This document shows, in pieces, positions 1 to 9,664 of a stretch of DNA of 64,000 nucleotides (position 1 is the stretch's first letter; each line of letters starts with the position of its first letter). The position numbers and the translations under genes were made by a program. The DNA is from Hyphomicrobiales bacterium (lineage in GTDB: Bacteria > Pseudomonadota > Alphaproteobacteria > Rhizobiales > MH13). The notes under the pieces are model-generated. The model had not been told where the DNA came from and ran no database searches. It saw only the letters and a program-made list of their open reading frames with translations. The stretch is taken from assembly GCA_017642935.1 (NCBI GenBank), contig JAEPOK010000002.1, positions 989,501-1,053,500 of the forward strand, written 5' to 3'.

Positions 1-797
1 GACGCCTTGGCGCCGCGTCTGCGCAACAGCGTGACAAAGACTGCCGTGCCGATCAGGGCGCCTGCCAATGAGGGCAGTTCCGGCCCGGCCAAAAAGGCAA
101 GCGCCAAAAAGGGCAGGAAGAAGCAGATACCGGCCAGCAGCGTCCAGCCGATTTCGGAGCGGGTCACCGGCCCATCATCGGCAAGTCGCACCATGGCAAA
201 AAGCAGGATCCAGCCAAGGCAGGCATGGAGAAGCGCGACATGGCCTGCCAGCGCTTCGGCACCGATACCGGTTAACTCCAATTGTGCCAGGGTCGGTGTC
301 CCGACCGCGCCGAAGGAAACACCCGCCGCATGGCCCAGCAGTGCCAGCGTGACGGCGCGGATGGGCGAGTATCCAATGCCGAGCAGCAAGGGTGCCGCGA
401 GCGCTACAGGTGTTCCGAACCCCGCTGCGCCTTCGATGAAAAGACCGAAAAACCAAGCGATTAGCAGCGCCTGGATGCGCTTGTTGTCGGTGAGACCGGC
501 CAGCGCATCGCGAATACGATCAATGGCGCCGACGCGGCTTTGATAAGCGTAAAGCGCAAGCGCTGGGAAGATGATCCAGAGGATGGTGCCGGTCGAATGC
601 GCGGCTTCGGCGAGTGTCCCCGCCGCGGCCGACCCCAAGGGAAGGCCCAGGGCGTCGGCCAGATTGAAAGGCCCGAAAAGCGCCAATCCGGCGGCGATTG
701 CAAAACCCGCCAGCCCGGCAAGGATCGCCGAAGTGTGCAGCACCGCCATGCCGATGAGCACGCAGACAAGGGGCAGGGCAGCAAGCAAAACAGGCAC
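1..797 (-). CDS. L-lactate permease family transporter (partial, C-terminus outside window)
   Basis: Inner-membrane carboxylate (lactate/glycolate) permease of the LctP/GlcA family. The minus-strand reading frame stays open from a GTG at 797 through the window edge, so only the N-terminal ~265 residues are visible. They are very hydrophobic and contain the family-typical stretch GLFIEGAAGFGTPVALAAP, followed by LLGHAAGVSFGAVGTP, around residues 110-165. The frame is closed upstream by a TAG at about 811, leaving GTG 797 or TTG 803 as starts; neither has a strong Shine-Dalgarno. Full family members are about 500-550 residues. The family assignment rests on the conserved motif; the substrate is inferred. 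Confidence 0.8.
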   Translation of the reverse strand, partial: MPVLLAALPLVCVLIGMAVLHTSAILAGLAGFAIAAGLALFGPFNLADALGLPLGSAAAGTLAEAAHSTGTILWIIFPALALYAYQSRVGAIDRIRDALAGLTDNKRIQALLIAWFFGLFIEGAAGFGTPVALAAPLLLGIGYSPIRAVTLALLGHAAGVSFGAVGTPTLAQLELTGIGAEALAGHVALLHACLGWILLFAMVRLADDGPVTRSEIGWTLLAGICFFLPFLALAFLAGPELPSLAGALIGTAVFVTLLRRRGAKA

Positions 798-912
798 GGG
801 CAAACTCTATGGCCGGGGGGATAGGGCCCAGCGATAGCGCAGCCACGCCCCGCCCATCAAGCAACCTTCGATGGCAGCGCGAGGAGCGAGGCGAGTTCGG
901 ACAACCGAAAGC

Positions 913-1518
913 TCAGACCCAGGGACGGTCTGCTTCCATCTGGCCTTCAAAGCTGTCGATGTGCGGCGCTTTTTCCATCGTCAGGCCGATATCATCCAGA
1001 CCGTTCATCAGGCAGTGTTTGCGGAACGGATCGATTTCAAAATTGATCGTACCACCATCTGGGCCTTTGATGGTCTGGCCTTCAAGGTCGATGCTCAGCG
1101 TTGCGTTGGAGCCGCGCTGCGCATCGTCCATGAGCTTATCCAGCTCCTCCGGCGTGACCACGATGGGCAGAATGCCGTTCTTGAAGCAGTTGTTGTAGAA
1201 AATATCGGCGAAGCTGGTGGAGATCACGCAGCGAATGCCATAGTCGAGCAGTGCCCATGGCGCGTGCTCACGGCTTGACCCACAACCGAAATTGTCGCCG
1301 GCGACCAAAATGTTGGCGTCGCGATAGGCGGGCTTGTTGAGCACGAAATCGGCGTTTTCGGTGCCGTCCTCGTTGAAGCGCATTTCGTAGAAAAGGCTTT
1401 TGCCAAGGCCGGTGCGCTTGATGGTCTTCAAGAACTGTTTGGGGATGATCATGTCGGTGTCGACATTGATCACGGGCATGGGCGCGGCGACCGAGGTCAG
1501 CGTTGTGAACTTTTCCAT
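913..1518 (-). CDS. leuD: 3-isopropylmalate dehydratase small subunit LeuD
   Basis: Small subunit of isopropylmalate isomerase, which with LeuC interconverts 2- and 3-isopropylmalate in leucine biosynthesis in the cytoplasm. The 201-residue length is the family norm. It begins [20 protein letters not shown] and carries the signatures [14 protein letters not shown] and [17 protein letters not shown] (swivel domain). A longer frame reaches back to 1608, but AGGAGA sits about 12 nt before the ATG at 1518 and the extra 30 residues are unlike the family, so the shorter start is chosen. LeuC is not in the window; separate leuC and leuD loci are usual in Hyphomicrobiales. Divergent from azlC. Confidence 0.95.
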   Translation of the reverse strand: MEKFTTLTSVAAPMPVINVDTDMIIPKQFLKTIKRTGLGKSLFYEMRFNEDGTENADFVLNKPAYRDANILVAGDNFGCGSSREHAPWALLDYGIRCVISTSFADIFYNNCFKNGILPIVVTPEELDKLMDDAQRGSNATLSIDLEGQTIKGPDGGTINFEIDPFRKHCLMNGLDDIGLTMEKAPHIDSFEGQMEADRPWV

Positions 1519-1628
1519 TAGACGCAAATTCTCCTGATAGGCCGTCCTGTTAGCAAGGCCGACACGGCGCCACAAGACTGTACCGTAGGTTGCTTGACCG
1601 GGCCTCACGTCTCTGACACTGGCACTGT

Positions 1629-2357
1629 ATGTCCGATGCTTCTTCGACTGCTGGAAATGGTCTGCGTTTCACCGCCCATGGTTTGGTGCGTGGGGGGCAA
1701 AGACTGTTGCCTGTTTCGGTGTTTGTTTTGCCGTTTGGCGTTGCCTATGGGGCCGCCGCGATTGAGAGCGGTCTTTCGGCTGATCAGGCTATCGTCATGA
1801 GCCTGGTGGTGTTTGCAGGTGCCTCCCAGTTTGCTGCGCTCGATCTCTGGCAAAGCCCGCTACCGTTCCTCTCGCTGGCGCTGGTGGTGCTTGCGGTGAA
1901 TGCGCGCCATTTCATCCTGGGCGCGGCGATCTCGCCCTATGTGAACCCTTTGCCGGCGCGCCACTGGTTTGGGTCTTTGATGATGTTGTCCGACGTCAAT
2001 TTCGCCGACAGCTATCAGGCCATGAAGGACGGTGAGCGCGACGCTGCTCATATTCTCGGTGGTGGGCTGGTGCTCTGGGCCGTCTGGGCGGTGGCCACGA
2101 CCGTCGGCGTTTTCGCCGGCACGCTGCTTGGCGAGTTGGAGCGTTTCGGCGTCGATGTTGTTATGGCAGCGTTTTTCGGCGCACTGGCCGTTGGGATGGT
2201 GCCGAATTTGAAGGCCGCTCTGCCGGTGGCTGTTGCCTGCGTTGTCGCCTTTGTCACGCTGCCGATCCTACCGACCGGCTGGAATATCATCGCTGCTGCG
2301 TTGGCGGGCGGCCTGATTGGCGCGGCCTTTCCCGCCAAGAGCAAGGCGATGCCCTGA
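1629..2357 (+). CDS. azlC: AzlC family branched-chain amino acid exporter subunit
   Basis: Larger membrane subunit of an AzlCD-type exporter, in this family linked to efflux of branched-chain amino acids or their analogues. The 242 residues form several transmembrane helices. Family-like stretches are [17 protein letters not shown] and [12 protein letters not shown] near residues 35-75, then [14 protein letters not shown] around 95. It overlaps azlD by one base (TGATG), indicating translational coupling of a two-gene operon. The gene starts about 110 bp from the divergent leuD. That neighbour makes branched-chain amino acids a plausible substrate, but this is inference. Confidence 0.9.
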   Translation: MSDASSTAGNGLRFTAHGLVRGGQRLLPVSVFVLPFGVAYGAAAIESGLSADQAIVMSLVVFAGASQFAALDLWQSPLPFLSLALVVLAVNARHFILGAAISPYVNPLPARHWFGSLMMLSDVNFADSYQAMKDGERDAAHILGGGLVLWAVWAVATTVGVFAGTLLGELERFGVDVVMAAFFGALAVGMVPNLKAALPVAVACVVAFVTLPILPTGWNIIAAALAGGLIGAAFPAKSKAMP

Positions 2358-2662
2358 TGGTTGATGCGCCCACCGCCTATCTTGCAATCGCCATGATGGC
2401 CCTGGTCACGCTCGGCACCCGGCTTGGCGGCGCTTTCGTTATGAGGTTCGTGACCCTATCGCCACGTGTGACAAGCTTTCTGGAAGCGATGTCGGCGTCG
2501 GTACTCGCGGCGATTGTTGTGACGTTTATCGTCAATAACGGGGCGCGCGAAGCGATCGCCGTCGGCGTTGCCATTCTGGTGATGTTGGCAACCCGCAGCG
2601 CGGTGTGGGCGATGTTCGCTGCGATGGCGTTTGCCGCCGGATTTACGGTGTTCTTGGCCTAA
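2357..2662 (+). CDS. azlD: AzlD domain-containing protein
   Basis: Small (101 residue) membrane partner of AzlC, with about four hydrophobic helices and little else. Its ATG overlaps the azlC stop codon by one base, so the two are almost certainly co-translated. The helical stretch LVTLGTRLGGAFVMRFVTLS near the N-terminus and the short length fit the AzlD family (COG4392). It probably assembles with AzlC into the export complex. Its stop codon overlaps by 4 bp the stop of the convergent protease gene, leaving no room for a terminator between them. Confidence 0.88.
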   Translation: MVDAPTAYLAIAMMALVTLGTRLGGAFVMRFVTLSPRVTSFLEAMSASVLAAIVVTFIVNNGAREAIAVGVAILVMLATRSAVWAMFAAMAFAAGFTVFLA

Positions 2663-3093
2663 GGGCTCTCCGCCTCGATGCGATCCATATCGTCATCGGA
2701 CAGGCCTATATGATGTCCCATCTCATGAATGAAGACGTGGCGGACGACGGCTCCCAGCGTCTCTTCATGTTCAGCCCAATAATCGAGAATCGGGCGGCGG
2801 TAGAGCCAGATAGCATTGTCCAATTGTCCGGACTGCGTCAGCGCACCACCTTGCGCGATGCCCTCGCCGACGAAAAGGCCGAGCAGTTCAAAGGGCGACT
2901 CCATGTCGAAATGGGCAAGCGTTTCGGCGTCGGCGAAATCATCGATGCGCACGGCCACCTGCTGAGCCAAATCGGCAAACGGTGCCGGAAGCTCTCGCAG
3001 CGCATCGCGGGCCATCGCCGCAAAATCATCCAGGGTCGGCGCCATGGCATCGGCCCAGCGATTGGCAGGGAAATCTGGAAGCTTCTGGCCCAT
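2659..3093 (-). CDS. Metallopeptidase family (zincin-like) protein
   Basis: Small cytoplasmic zincin of the family usually annotated as metallopeptidase family protein (PF06262-like). Near the C-terminus is HEMGHHIGLSDDDMDRIE, i.e. the HExGHH zinc-binding signature with the acidic residues that follow in this family. Physiological substrates of the family are not established. A frame opens at a TTG at 3117, but the ATG at 3093 gives 144 residues, closer to the usual family length; no strong Shine-Dalgarno decides between them. It is divergent from the glutamate dehydrogenase gene, and an inverted repeat lies just upstream (3123-3145). Confidence 0.85.
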   Translation of the reverse strand: MGQKLPDFPANRWADAMAPTLDDFAAMARDALRELPAPFADLAQQVAVRIDDFADAETLAHFDMESPFELLGLFVGEGIAQGGALTQSGQLDNAIWLYRRPILDYWAEHEETLGAVVRHVFIHEMGHHIGLSDDDMDRIEAESP

Positions 3094-3122
3094 GACGGTT
3101 CCGATGTTGGCGGTCAAACAGA

Positions 3123-3145
3123 CTGATAGGCCAGCAGGCTATCAG
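3123..3145. promoter_or_regulatory. Inverted repeat in the protease/GDH divergent promoter region
   Basis: A perfect 7-bp inverted repeat CTGATAG/CTATCAG with a 9-nt spacer lies 30 bp upstream of the protease ATG, in the 290-bp region shared with the divergent glutamate dehydrogenase gene. It could be an operator or a short hairpin; no regulator can be assigned. Confidence 0.3.
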
Positions 3146-3384
3146 TGCGATCAGCTGTTTACGCCTCACAAGGCTACATAAAGACGTGATTGGGGCGCTT
3201 CAACCGCACTTCAACTGCGCTGTGAGGAACTTGGCGTCTCGACAGGGTTCGCGGCTTCGTCAATAGTCGCGACCAGGAACCAGCGCCGAGGGAATCAAAG
3301 CGGTGCAAAAGACAACAACAAAGCGTTCCCCATGCCCGCGGCGGGCAGAAACGTGACGCTCGGCAAATCGGGAGGGGATGTGCC

Positions 3385-6300
3385 ATGAGCCAATCCGCGC
3401 AAGTGCAAAAACGCAAACTCATCGAAGGCGCGATCAAAGTGCTCGGCGAAGAGGGCGACGTTGGTGAGGCGCTTTCCAAGTTCGCCGCCGCTTTGTTCCG
3501 TGAAGGCGCAGCGGAGGATCTCGTCACCTACTCGGCAGCGGAGCTAGCGTCGATCGCGCGCGACGCGTTTGAGCGCATGGCCGACCGGCGATCAGGCCAG
3601 GCGTTTGTGCGGGTGTTCAATCCCAAGCCGGTCGCCTCTGACGGCGTGTTGAGCGACGTTTCTGCTGTTGAGATCGTCAACGACAATATGCCGTTTCTCG
3701 TCGACTCGGTGATGAGTGAATTGCAGGGCGCGAGCGTTGATCTGCGCCTTGTGCTGCACCCGGTGCTCTGGGTAACCCGCGACGGCAATGGGCATCTGAG
3801 CGAGGTGCATGGGCATCAGCGGCCGGAAGGCGATGAAACGGCGATCCGCGAAAGCGTGATTTTGTTCCATGTCGAGCAGATGGACAGTGTTTCCGATCGC
3901 GACGCCCTGGAAGAGGGCATTCACGCGGTGCTGCGTGATGTGCGTGTGGCAGTGCGCGATTGGAAAGCGATGCGCCACCGCGTCAATCAAGTGGTGATGG
4001 GTTACAAGTCCGACCCGCCGTCACTGCCGGTGGATGAGTTGGCCGAAGGCATTCAGTTCATCGACTGGGTGCTCGACGATAACTTCACCTTCCTTGGCAT
4101 GCGCGACTACAAGTTCGTCGATGATGGTGAAGGCGGGTCGCTGGAACGGGTCGATGTGCCGGGCCTTGGCCTTCTGTCCGACCCGGATCTGATGGTGCTG
4201 CGCAAGGGCGCGACCTTTGTCACGCACACGCCGGAACTCTTAGATTTCATGCGGCGTCCCGAGCCGCTTCTGGTCACCAAGGCGAACATTCGCAGCCGCG
4301 TCCACCGACGCACCTACATGGATTATATCGGTCTGAAGACCTACGCCGAGGATGGCACGCTGTTTGGCGAGCTGCGCATCGTCGGGCTCTTTTCGGCAAC
4401 GGCATACACCCGTTCGACACGCAACATTCCCTATCTGCGACGCAAGACCGATCAGGTGATGGAGCGGGCCGGTTACGATCCCGACAGCCATTCGGGTCGC
4501 GCGCTGGCCAACGTCCTGGAAAGCTATCCGCGCGATGAGCTGTTCCAACTCGATCTTGAAACCCTGCACCGGTTCTCCACCGCAATCCTGCAGCTTGGTG
4601 AGCGGCCGCGCGTGCGCGTTCTGTCGCGTATCGATAAGTTTGATCGCTTTGTGTCCTCGCTCGTCTATGTGCCGCGCGAGCGCTACTCCACCAGTATGCG
4701 CATGAAGATTGGCGAGTGGCTGGCCGAGCAATATCAGGGCCGGGTGTCGGCCTGGTACGTCGCCTATCCCGAAGGTCCCTTGGCGCGGGTGCATTTCATC
4801 ATCGGGCGTTCTGAAGGCGAGACGCCGGAGATCGCGCAAGAGGTGCTGGAAGAGGGTGTTTCGGAGATCGTGCGCACCTGGGCGGATGCCTTCCGGTCGG
4901 CGGTGCGGGCGAGCCAGGACAGCGTGCGCGGCGCCCTGCTTCTGACGCGCTATTCCGATGCCTTCACGGGCGCTTACCGTGAAGCGTTCTCCGGCGAAGC
5001 GGCGCTCGATGATGCGCTGATGATGGAGAGCCTCGGCGAGAACCGCAGCCTACAACTTGCCTTTCGCGGGCGCGAGGAAACCGATGGTAAGCGCATCGAT
5101 CTAAAGCTCTATCATGTCGGCAAGCCGATCGCGCTGTCGGACCGCATGCCCATCATCGAAGCCATGGGCTTCCGGGCGATCAATGAGCGAACCTATCGCG
5201 TGGAGCGCCGCGATGCGGAGGCGGTCTGGATCCACGATATTCTGTTGGAACGCGCCAATGGCGAGGCCATCGACCTGGAGGCGCTCGCCGAGCCGCTGAA
5301 AGCCGGGTTCCTGGCGGTCTGGTACGGCCAGGCGGAAAACGACGGGTTCAACACGCTGATCGCCAGTGCAACTTTGCCTTGGCGCGATGTGGCGATGCTG
5401 CGCGCGCTGGCCCGTTATCTGCGCCAAGCACTGCTTGCCTTTAGCCCGGACTATGTTTGGGCAACGCTGATCAAGCATGAGCCGATCACGACGTCGCTGG
5501 TCGATCTCTTCCATGCCCGTCTTGATCCGCGCAAGACGGAGGCGGAACGCGATCAGCAATCGGAGAAGATCGCCGCTGCCATCACGATGGCGCTGGAAGA
5601 CGTTTCAAGCCTTGACGAAGACACGATCCTTCGCCGGTTCCTGAACCTCATTCAATCGATCCTACGGACCAACTTCTTTCAACCGGACCAGGATGGAAAA
5701 CCGAAGCCGACATTCGCGTTCAAAATCGACTCGAAGAATGTCGATGGGCTGCCTGAACCACGTCCTTTGCGCGAGATTTCGGTCTATTCGCCGCGCGTGG
5801 AAGGCGTGCATCTGCGCGGTGGGATGATCGCCCGCGGTGGTCTGCGTTGGTCGGACCGTCCGCAGGATTTCCGCACCGAGGTTCTTGGCTTGGCCAAGGC
5901 GCAGCAGGTGAAGAACGCCGTCATCGTGCCGTTCGGTGCGAAGGGCGGGTTTGTGCCCAAACAGTTGCCGCCGCGCGATGATCGTGAGGCCTGGTTCGCT
6001 GAAGGCACCGAGGCCTACAAGATTTTCATTTCCTCACTGCTCGACGTGACCGACAATTTGACCCTCGACGGTATTGAACCGCCTGACGCGGTGGTGCGGC
6101 TCGATGGCGATGACCCCTACCTGGTTGTTGCGGCTGACAAAGGCACGGCGACGTTCTCCGACACCGCCAACAGCATTTCTGAAGCGCGCGGCTTCTGGCT
6201 CGGCGATGCGTTTGCCTCAGGCGGGAGCCAGGGCTACGACCACAAAAAAATGGGCATCACGGCCCGCGGTGGCTGGGAAGCGGTCAAGCGCCACTTCCGT

Positions 6301-8202
6301 GAGATGGATGTCGATATCCAGACCGAGCCGTTCACCGTGGTGGGTGTCGGCGACATGTCGGGCGACGTGTTCGGCAATGGCATGCTGCTCTCGCCAGCGA
6401 TCAAACTGATCGCCGCGTTTGATCATCGCGATATCTTCATCGACCCCGATCCCGATCCGTCGATGAGCTTTGCCGAACGCCAACGTCTGTTCGACCTGGG
6501 CCGCTCCAGTTGGCAGGACTACAATCCCGATTTGATTTCCAAAGGCGGCGGCATTTTCCCACGGTCGTCGAAGTCGATCACGCTGTCGAGCGAGGCCCAA
6601 GCTGTGTTGGGGCTGGAATCTGCGACCGTAACGCCAAACGCGCTGATGACAGCGATCCTCAAGGCTGAGGCCGATCTTCTCTGGTTCGGCGGTATCGGCA
6701 CCTACATCAAGGCGACCGGCGAAAGCCAGGCCGAAGCTGGTGACCGCGCCAATGATGCGATCCGCATCAATGCGCCGGAACTGCGTGTGAAGGTGATCGG
6801 CGAGGGCGCCAATCTTGGCATCACCCAGAAGGCGCGGATCGAAGCGGGCCTGCATGGCGTGCGGCTTAACACCGATGCCATCGATAACTCCGCCGGCGTG
6901 AACTCTTCCGACCTTGAGGTGAACATCAAGATCGCGCTCGGCGCGGCCGAGGCGACCGGCAAGCTGACGCGCGAGGACCGTAACACGCTGCTCGTCGATA
7001 TGACCGAAGAGGTGGCGGCGCTTGTCTTGCGCAACAACTATCTGCAGACGTTGTCGGTCTCGCTGACGGAAGCCAAAAACGAGAACGATTTCGGCTATCA
7101 GGCCCGGTTGATGAACACGCTGGAGGCGTCAGGTCTGCTGGACCGTGAGGTTGAGTTCCTGCCCGATGCCTTGGCGCTAACCGAACGCCGTGAGGCGGGC
7201 CAGTGGCTGACGCGGCCGGAGCTGGCGGTGTTGCTCGCCTATGCCAAGATCGACCTCTTTTCCTCGCTGCTGGAAAGCGGTGTGCCCGATGACCCCTATC
7301 TCGGTCGGGAGATGTACCGATATTTCCCGACGCCCATGCACGAGCCGTTTAGCGAGGAGATCGAGAACCATCGGCTGCGTCGGGAGATCATTGCCACACA
7401 GCTTTCAAACTCGATGATCAATCGTGGTGGCGCGACGCTCATTCAGATCGTCTCCGACACCACGGGCGCGTCGAAGGCCGATATTGCTTGCGCCTTTGCG
7501 ATCGTCCGCGATGCTTATCAGTTGACGGCGCTGAACGAAGAGATCGATGCGCTCGACACCAAGATCGGCGGGGCTCTGCAACTCTCGCTCTACAGCGCGG
7601 TTCAGCGTCTGGTGATCGACCGGATCGGTTGGTTCCTGACGAATGTCGATTTCAGCGACGGTCTTGCTGGCGTTGTCGATCATTACCGCGATGGCATTGC
7701 CGCCTTTGCGCCGGTGCTCGAGCGCACCATGGCCCGCCCGGTGGCTGAACGCATCGCAGGGGACACCCAGGAACTGGTTGAACGCGGCGTTCCGGAAGAC
7801 CTTTCAGCGCGCATTGCGTCGATGGCGGTCTATTCCATTCTGCCCGATATGATCCTTGTGCGCGATGCTTCTTGTCTTGAGACCGAAGAGGTCGCCAAAA
7901 CCTATTTCGAGCTTGGTGCGATCTTCGGTTTGGGCCGTCTGGATGCTGCCGCGCGCGATCTGCAGGTCACCGATTATTACGATGCTTTGGCGCTTGACCG
8001 AGCGCGACAATCGCTGGCGTCGGTGCGCCGCCGTTTGACCATCGATATCCTGCAACATGAAGGCGGGCTGGACGCGTGGAAGGCCGAGCGGGCTAGCAAG
8101 ATCCATCGTGTCGCGCACGCCATGGGCGACATCATTGATGGTGGGGCATTGACGGTGTCCAAGCTCTCGGTGGCGGGCGGGCTGCTTGACGACCTCTCCT
8201 GA
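3385..8202 (+). CDS. NAD-specific glutamate dehydrogenase (large type)
   Basis: Large NAD-dependent glutamate dehydrogenase that deaminates glutamate to alpha-ketoglutarate plus ammonia, linking amino-acid catabolism to the TCA cycle. It has 1605 residues, the normal size for the bacterial ~180-kDa class. A long N-terminal regulatory half with ACT-like regions precedes the catalytic core, visible as GGLRWSDRPQDFRTEVLGL near residue 817, the lysine-containing VPFGAKGGFVPK shortly after, and the nucleotide-binding VVGVGDMSGDVFGNGMLLS near 985. The start follows a strong GGAGGGG about 8 nt upstream. It overlaps or abuts the following MFS gene. No truncation or frameshift is seen. Confidence 0.96.
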   Translation: MSQSAQVQKRKLIEGAIKVLGEEGDVGEALSKFAAALFREGAAEDLVTYSAAELASIARDAFERMADRRSGQAFVRVFNPKPVASDGVLSDVSAVEIVNDNMPFLVDSVMSELQGASVDLRLVLHPVLWVTRDGNGHLSEVHGHQRPEGDETAIRESVILFHVEQMDSVSDRDALEEGIHAVLRDVRVAVRDWKAMRHRVNQVVMGYKSDPPSLPVDELAEGIQFIDWVLDDNFTFLGMRDYKFVDDGEGGSLERVDVPGLGLLSDPDLMVLRKGATFVTHTPELLDFMRRPEPLLVTKANIRSRVHRRTYMDYIGLKTYAEDGTLFGELRIVGLFSATAYTRSTRNIPYLRRKTDQVMERAGYDPDSHSGRALANVLESYPRDELFQLDLETLHRFSTAILQLGERPRVRVLSRIDKFDRFVSSLVYVPRERYSTSMRMKIGEWLAEQYQGRVSAWYVAYPEGPLARVHFIIGRSEGETPEIAQEVLEEGVSEIVRTWADAFRSAVRASQDSVRGALLLTRYSDAFTGAYREAFSGEAALDDALMMESLGENRSLQLAFRGREETDGKRIDLKLYHVGKPIALSDRMPIIEAMGFRAINERTYRVERRDAEAVWIHDILLERANGEAIDLEALAEPLKAGFLAVWYGQAENDGFNTLIASATLPWRDVAMLRALARYLRQALLAFSPDYVWATLIKHEPITTSLVDLFHARLDPRKTEAERDQQSEKIAAAITMALEDVSSLDEDTILRRFLNLIQSILRTNFFQPDQDGKPKPTFAFKIDSKNVDGLPEPRPLREISVYSPRVEGVHLRGGMIARGGLRWSDRPQDFRTEVLGLAKAQQVKNAVIVPFGAKGGFVPKQLPPRDDREAWFAEGTEAYKIFISSLLDVTDNLTLDGIEPPDAVVRLDGDDPYLVVAADKGTATFSDTANSISEARGFWLGDAFASGGSQGYDHKKMGITARGGWEAVKRHFREMDVDIQTEPFTVVGVGDMSGDVFGNGMLLSPAIKLIAAFDHRDIFIDPDPDPSMSFAERQRLFDLGRSSWQDYNPDLISKGGGIFPRSSKSITLSSEAQAVLGLESATVTPNALMTAILKAEADLLWFGGIGTYIKATGESQAEAGDRANDAIRINAPELRVKVIGEGANLGITQKARIEAGLHGVRLNTDAIDNSAGVNSSDLEVNIKIALGAAEATGKLTREDRNTLLVDMTEEVAALVLRNNYLQTLSVSLTEAKNENDFGYQARLMNTLEASGLLDREVEFLPDALALTERREAGQWLTRPELAVLLAYAKIDLFSSLLESGVPDDPYLGREMYRYFPTPMHEPFSEEIENHRLRREIIATQLSNSMINRGGATLIQIVSDTTGASKADIACAFAIVRDAYQLTALNEEIDALDTKIGGALQLSLYSAVQRLVIDRIGWFLTNVDFSDGLAGVVDHYRDGIAAFAPVLERTMARPVAERIAGDTQELVERGVPEDLSARIASMAVYSILPDMILVRDASCLETEEVAKTYFELGAIFGLGRLDAAARDLQVTDYYDALALDRARQSLASVRRRLTIDILQHEGGLDAWKAERASKIHRVAHAMGDIIDGGALTVSKLSVAGGLLDDLS

Positions 8203-8218
8203 ACCTCACTTGGACCAC

Positions 8219-9598
8219 ATGGCTGAAGTGGCCGACAGCCTTTCCGATCCTCCTGCGGACCGGAAAGGCGTCTTTGGCTGGATCTTTTTCGATGCGGCCA
8301 TGCAGCCTTGGTTCACGCTGGTCACCACCTTCGTGTTCGGGCCCTATGTGGTGTCAGCGCTCGCCGCTTCGCCGGCTGAGGGCCAAGCCATGTGGGGCTA
8401 TGCGGCTGGTTTCGCCGGGCTAACGATCGCGCTTCTTTCACCGCCTCTTGGCGCCATTGCTGACGCAGCCGGTCCGCGCAAACCCTGGATTGCGCTGCTC
8501 GGCTTGATCATGGCGGTTTGCGCTTGCGGCCTTTGGTTTGCTGAGCCGCGGGTGCCCTATGGGCTGACGTTGGCGCTTGTCTTGTTCGCGGTCGGCACGG
8601 TCGCTGCTGAAATGGCCGGCGTGTTCAACAATGCGATGATGCCAAGCCTTGTTCCCCCCGACCGGCTCGGCCGCTTGTCGGCTCATGGTTGGGCGTCGGG
8701 GTATGTGGCGGCGGTGGTTTCGATCCTCATTGCGCTTGGCCTCTTGGTCGGCGCGCCCGACACTGGACTGACGATCCTTGGTCTGGAACCGCTGTTCGGT
8801 CTCGACCCGACCACGCGCGAGGGGGACCGGGCGGTTGGGCCGATGACGGCGATCTGGTTTGCGCTCCTCGTGCTCCCCTTGATGCATTTCACGCCCGACC
8901 GACCGGTGATGATGCCGATACGTCAGGCTGTCGGCCAAGGGCTTGCCGATTTGCGCGCCGGGCTGGCGGCGCTGAAGGGTGACAAGCCGCTGACAACCTT
9001 TCTCATCGCGCACATGATCTATGCCGATGGGTTGGTGGCGCTGTTTGCCTTTGGCGGCATCTATGGCACCGGCGTCTTTGGCTGGACGATCACCGAGGTT
9101 GGTTTGTTCGGCATTCTATTGACGTTGACTGGCACAGTAGGCGCGCTCGTCGGCGGTCCGCTTGAGGATAGGGTCGGCGCCAAGCCGGTTATTCTGACCA
9201 GCCTTGTGGTGCTGACGCTTGCCAGCCTTTCGGTGGTGAGCCTCAGTGCCGACCGCATGTTTTTCGTCATCCCAGTCGCACCAGCCGAGGGACTTTTTGC
9301 GACAACGCCGGAGAAACTCTACCTGTTGCTCGGGGGTCTGATGGGCGCGGCGGCTGGGCCCTTGCAAGCCTCTTCGCGGACCTTGCTTGCTCGCCTGGCT
9401 CCTGTTGAGGCGCGGGCGCGAACGTTCGGCCTGTTCGCCCTCTCCGGCAAGGTGACGAGTTTTATTGGGCCGTGGGCCGTCGCGACGATGACGGCTCTGA
9501 CGCTTGATCAACGCGCCGGTATTTCGGTGCTTATCCTGTTTTTCGTCGCCGGTGGCCTGCTGCTTTTGCGGGTCAATGTGCGTGGTGTAAGCCAATAG
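8219..9598 (+). CDS. MFS transporter, UMF1/Atg22-like
   Basis: Membrane transporter of the major facilitator superfamily, with about 12 hydrophobic segments over 459 residues. The early stretch FGWIFFDAAMQPWFTLVTTF and the loop PLGAIADAAGPRKPW (after TM2) match the UMF1 (Atg22-like) subgroup, for which substrates are mostly unknown. An in-frame TTG at 8186 would give 11 more residues and overlap the glutamate dehydrogenase stop; the ATG at 8219 is preferred only because it is the stronger start codon. Tight spacing suggests cotranscription with glutamate dehydrogenase. Confidence 0.88.
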   Translation: MAEVADSLSDPPADRKGVFGWIFFDAAMQPWFTLVTTFVFGPYVVSALAASPAEGQAMWGYAAGFAGLTIALLSPPLGAIADAAGPRKPWIALLGLIMAVCACGLWFAEPRVPYGLTLALVLFAVGTVAAEMAGVFNNAMMPSLVPPDRLGRLSAHGWASGYVAAVVSILIALGLLVGAPDTGLTILGLEPLFGLDPTTREGDRAVGPMTAIWFALLVLPLMHFTPDRPVMMPIRQAVGQGLADLRAGLAALKGDKPLTTFLIAHMIYADGLVALFAFGGIYGTGVFGWTITEVGLFGILLTLTGTVGALVGGPLEDRVGAKPVILTSLVVLTLASLSVVSLSADRMFFVIPVAPAEGLFATTPEKLYLLLGGLMGAAAGPLQASSRTLLARLAPVEARARTFGLFALSGKVTSFIGPWAVATMTALTLDQRAGISVLILFFVAGGLLLLRVNVRGVSQ

Positions 9599-9664
9599 AG
9601 GCTTGATCCGCGACGGTTTTTGGCCAAATCTTTGTATCAGGGCCGAAGCAGGGGATTCCGTTTG

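Noticed and set aside
1519-1608. 30-residue N-terminal extension of LeuD
   Set aside because: The ATG at 1518 has a good ribosome binding site and gives the standard 201-residue protein; the extension would run into the azlC promoter.
3226-3249. GGAAC-N16-GTT resembling an EcfG general stress promoter upstream of glutamate dehydrogenase
   Set aside because: The spacer and -10 element do not match the consensus closely, and a match this loose is expected by chance.
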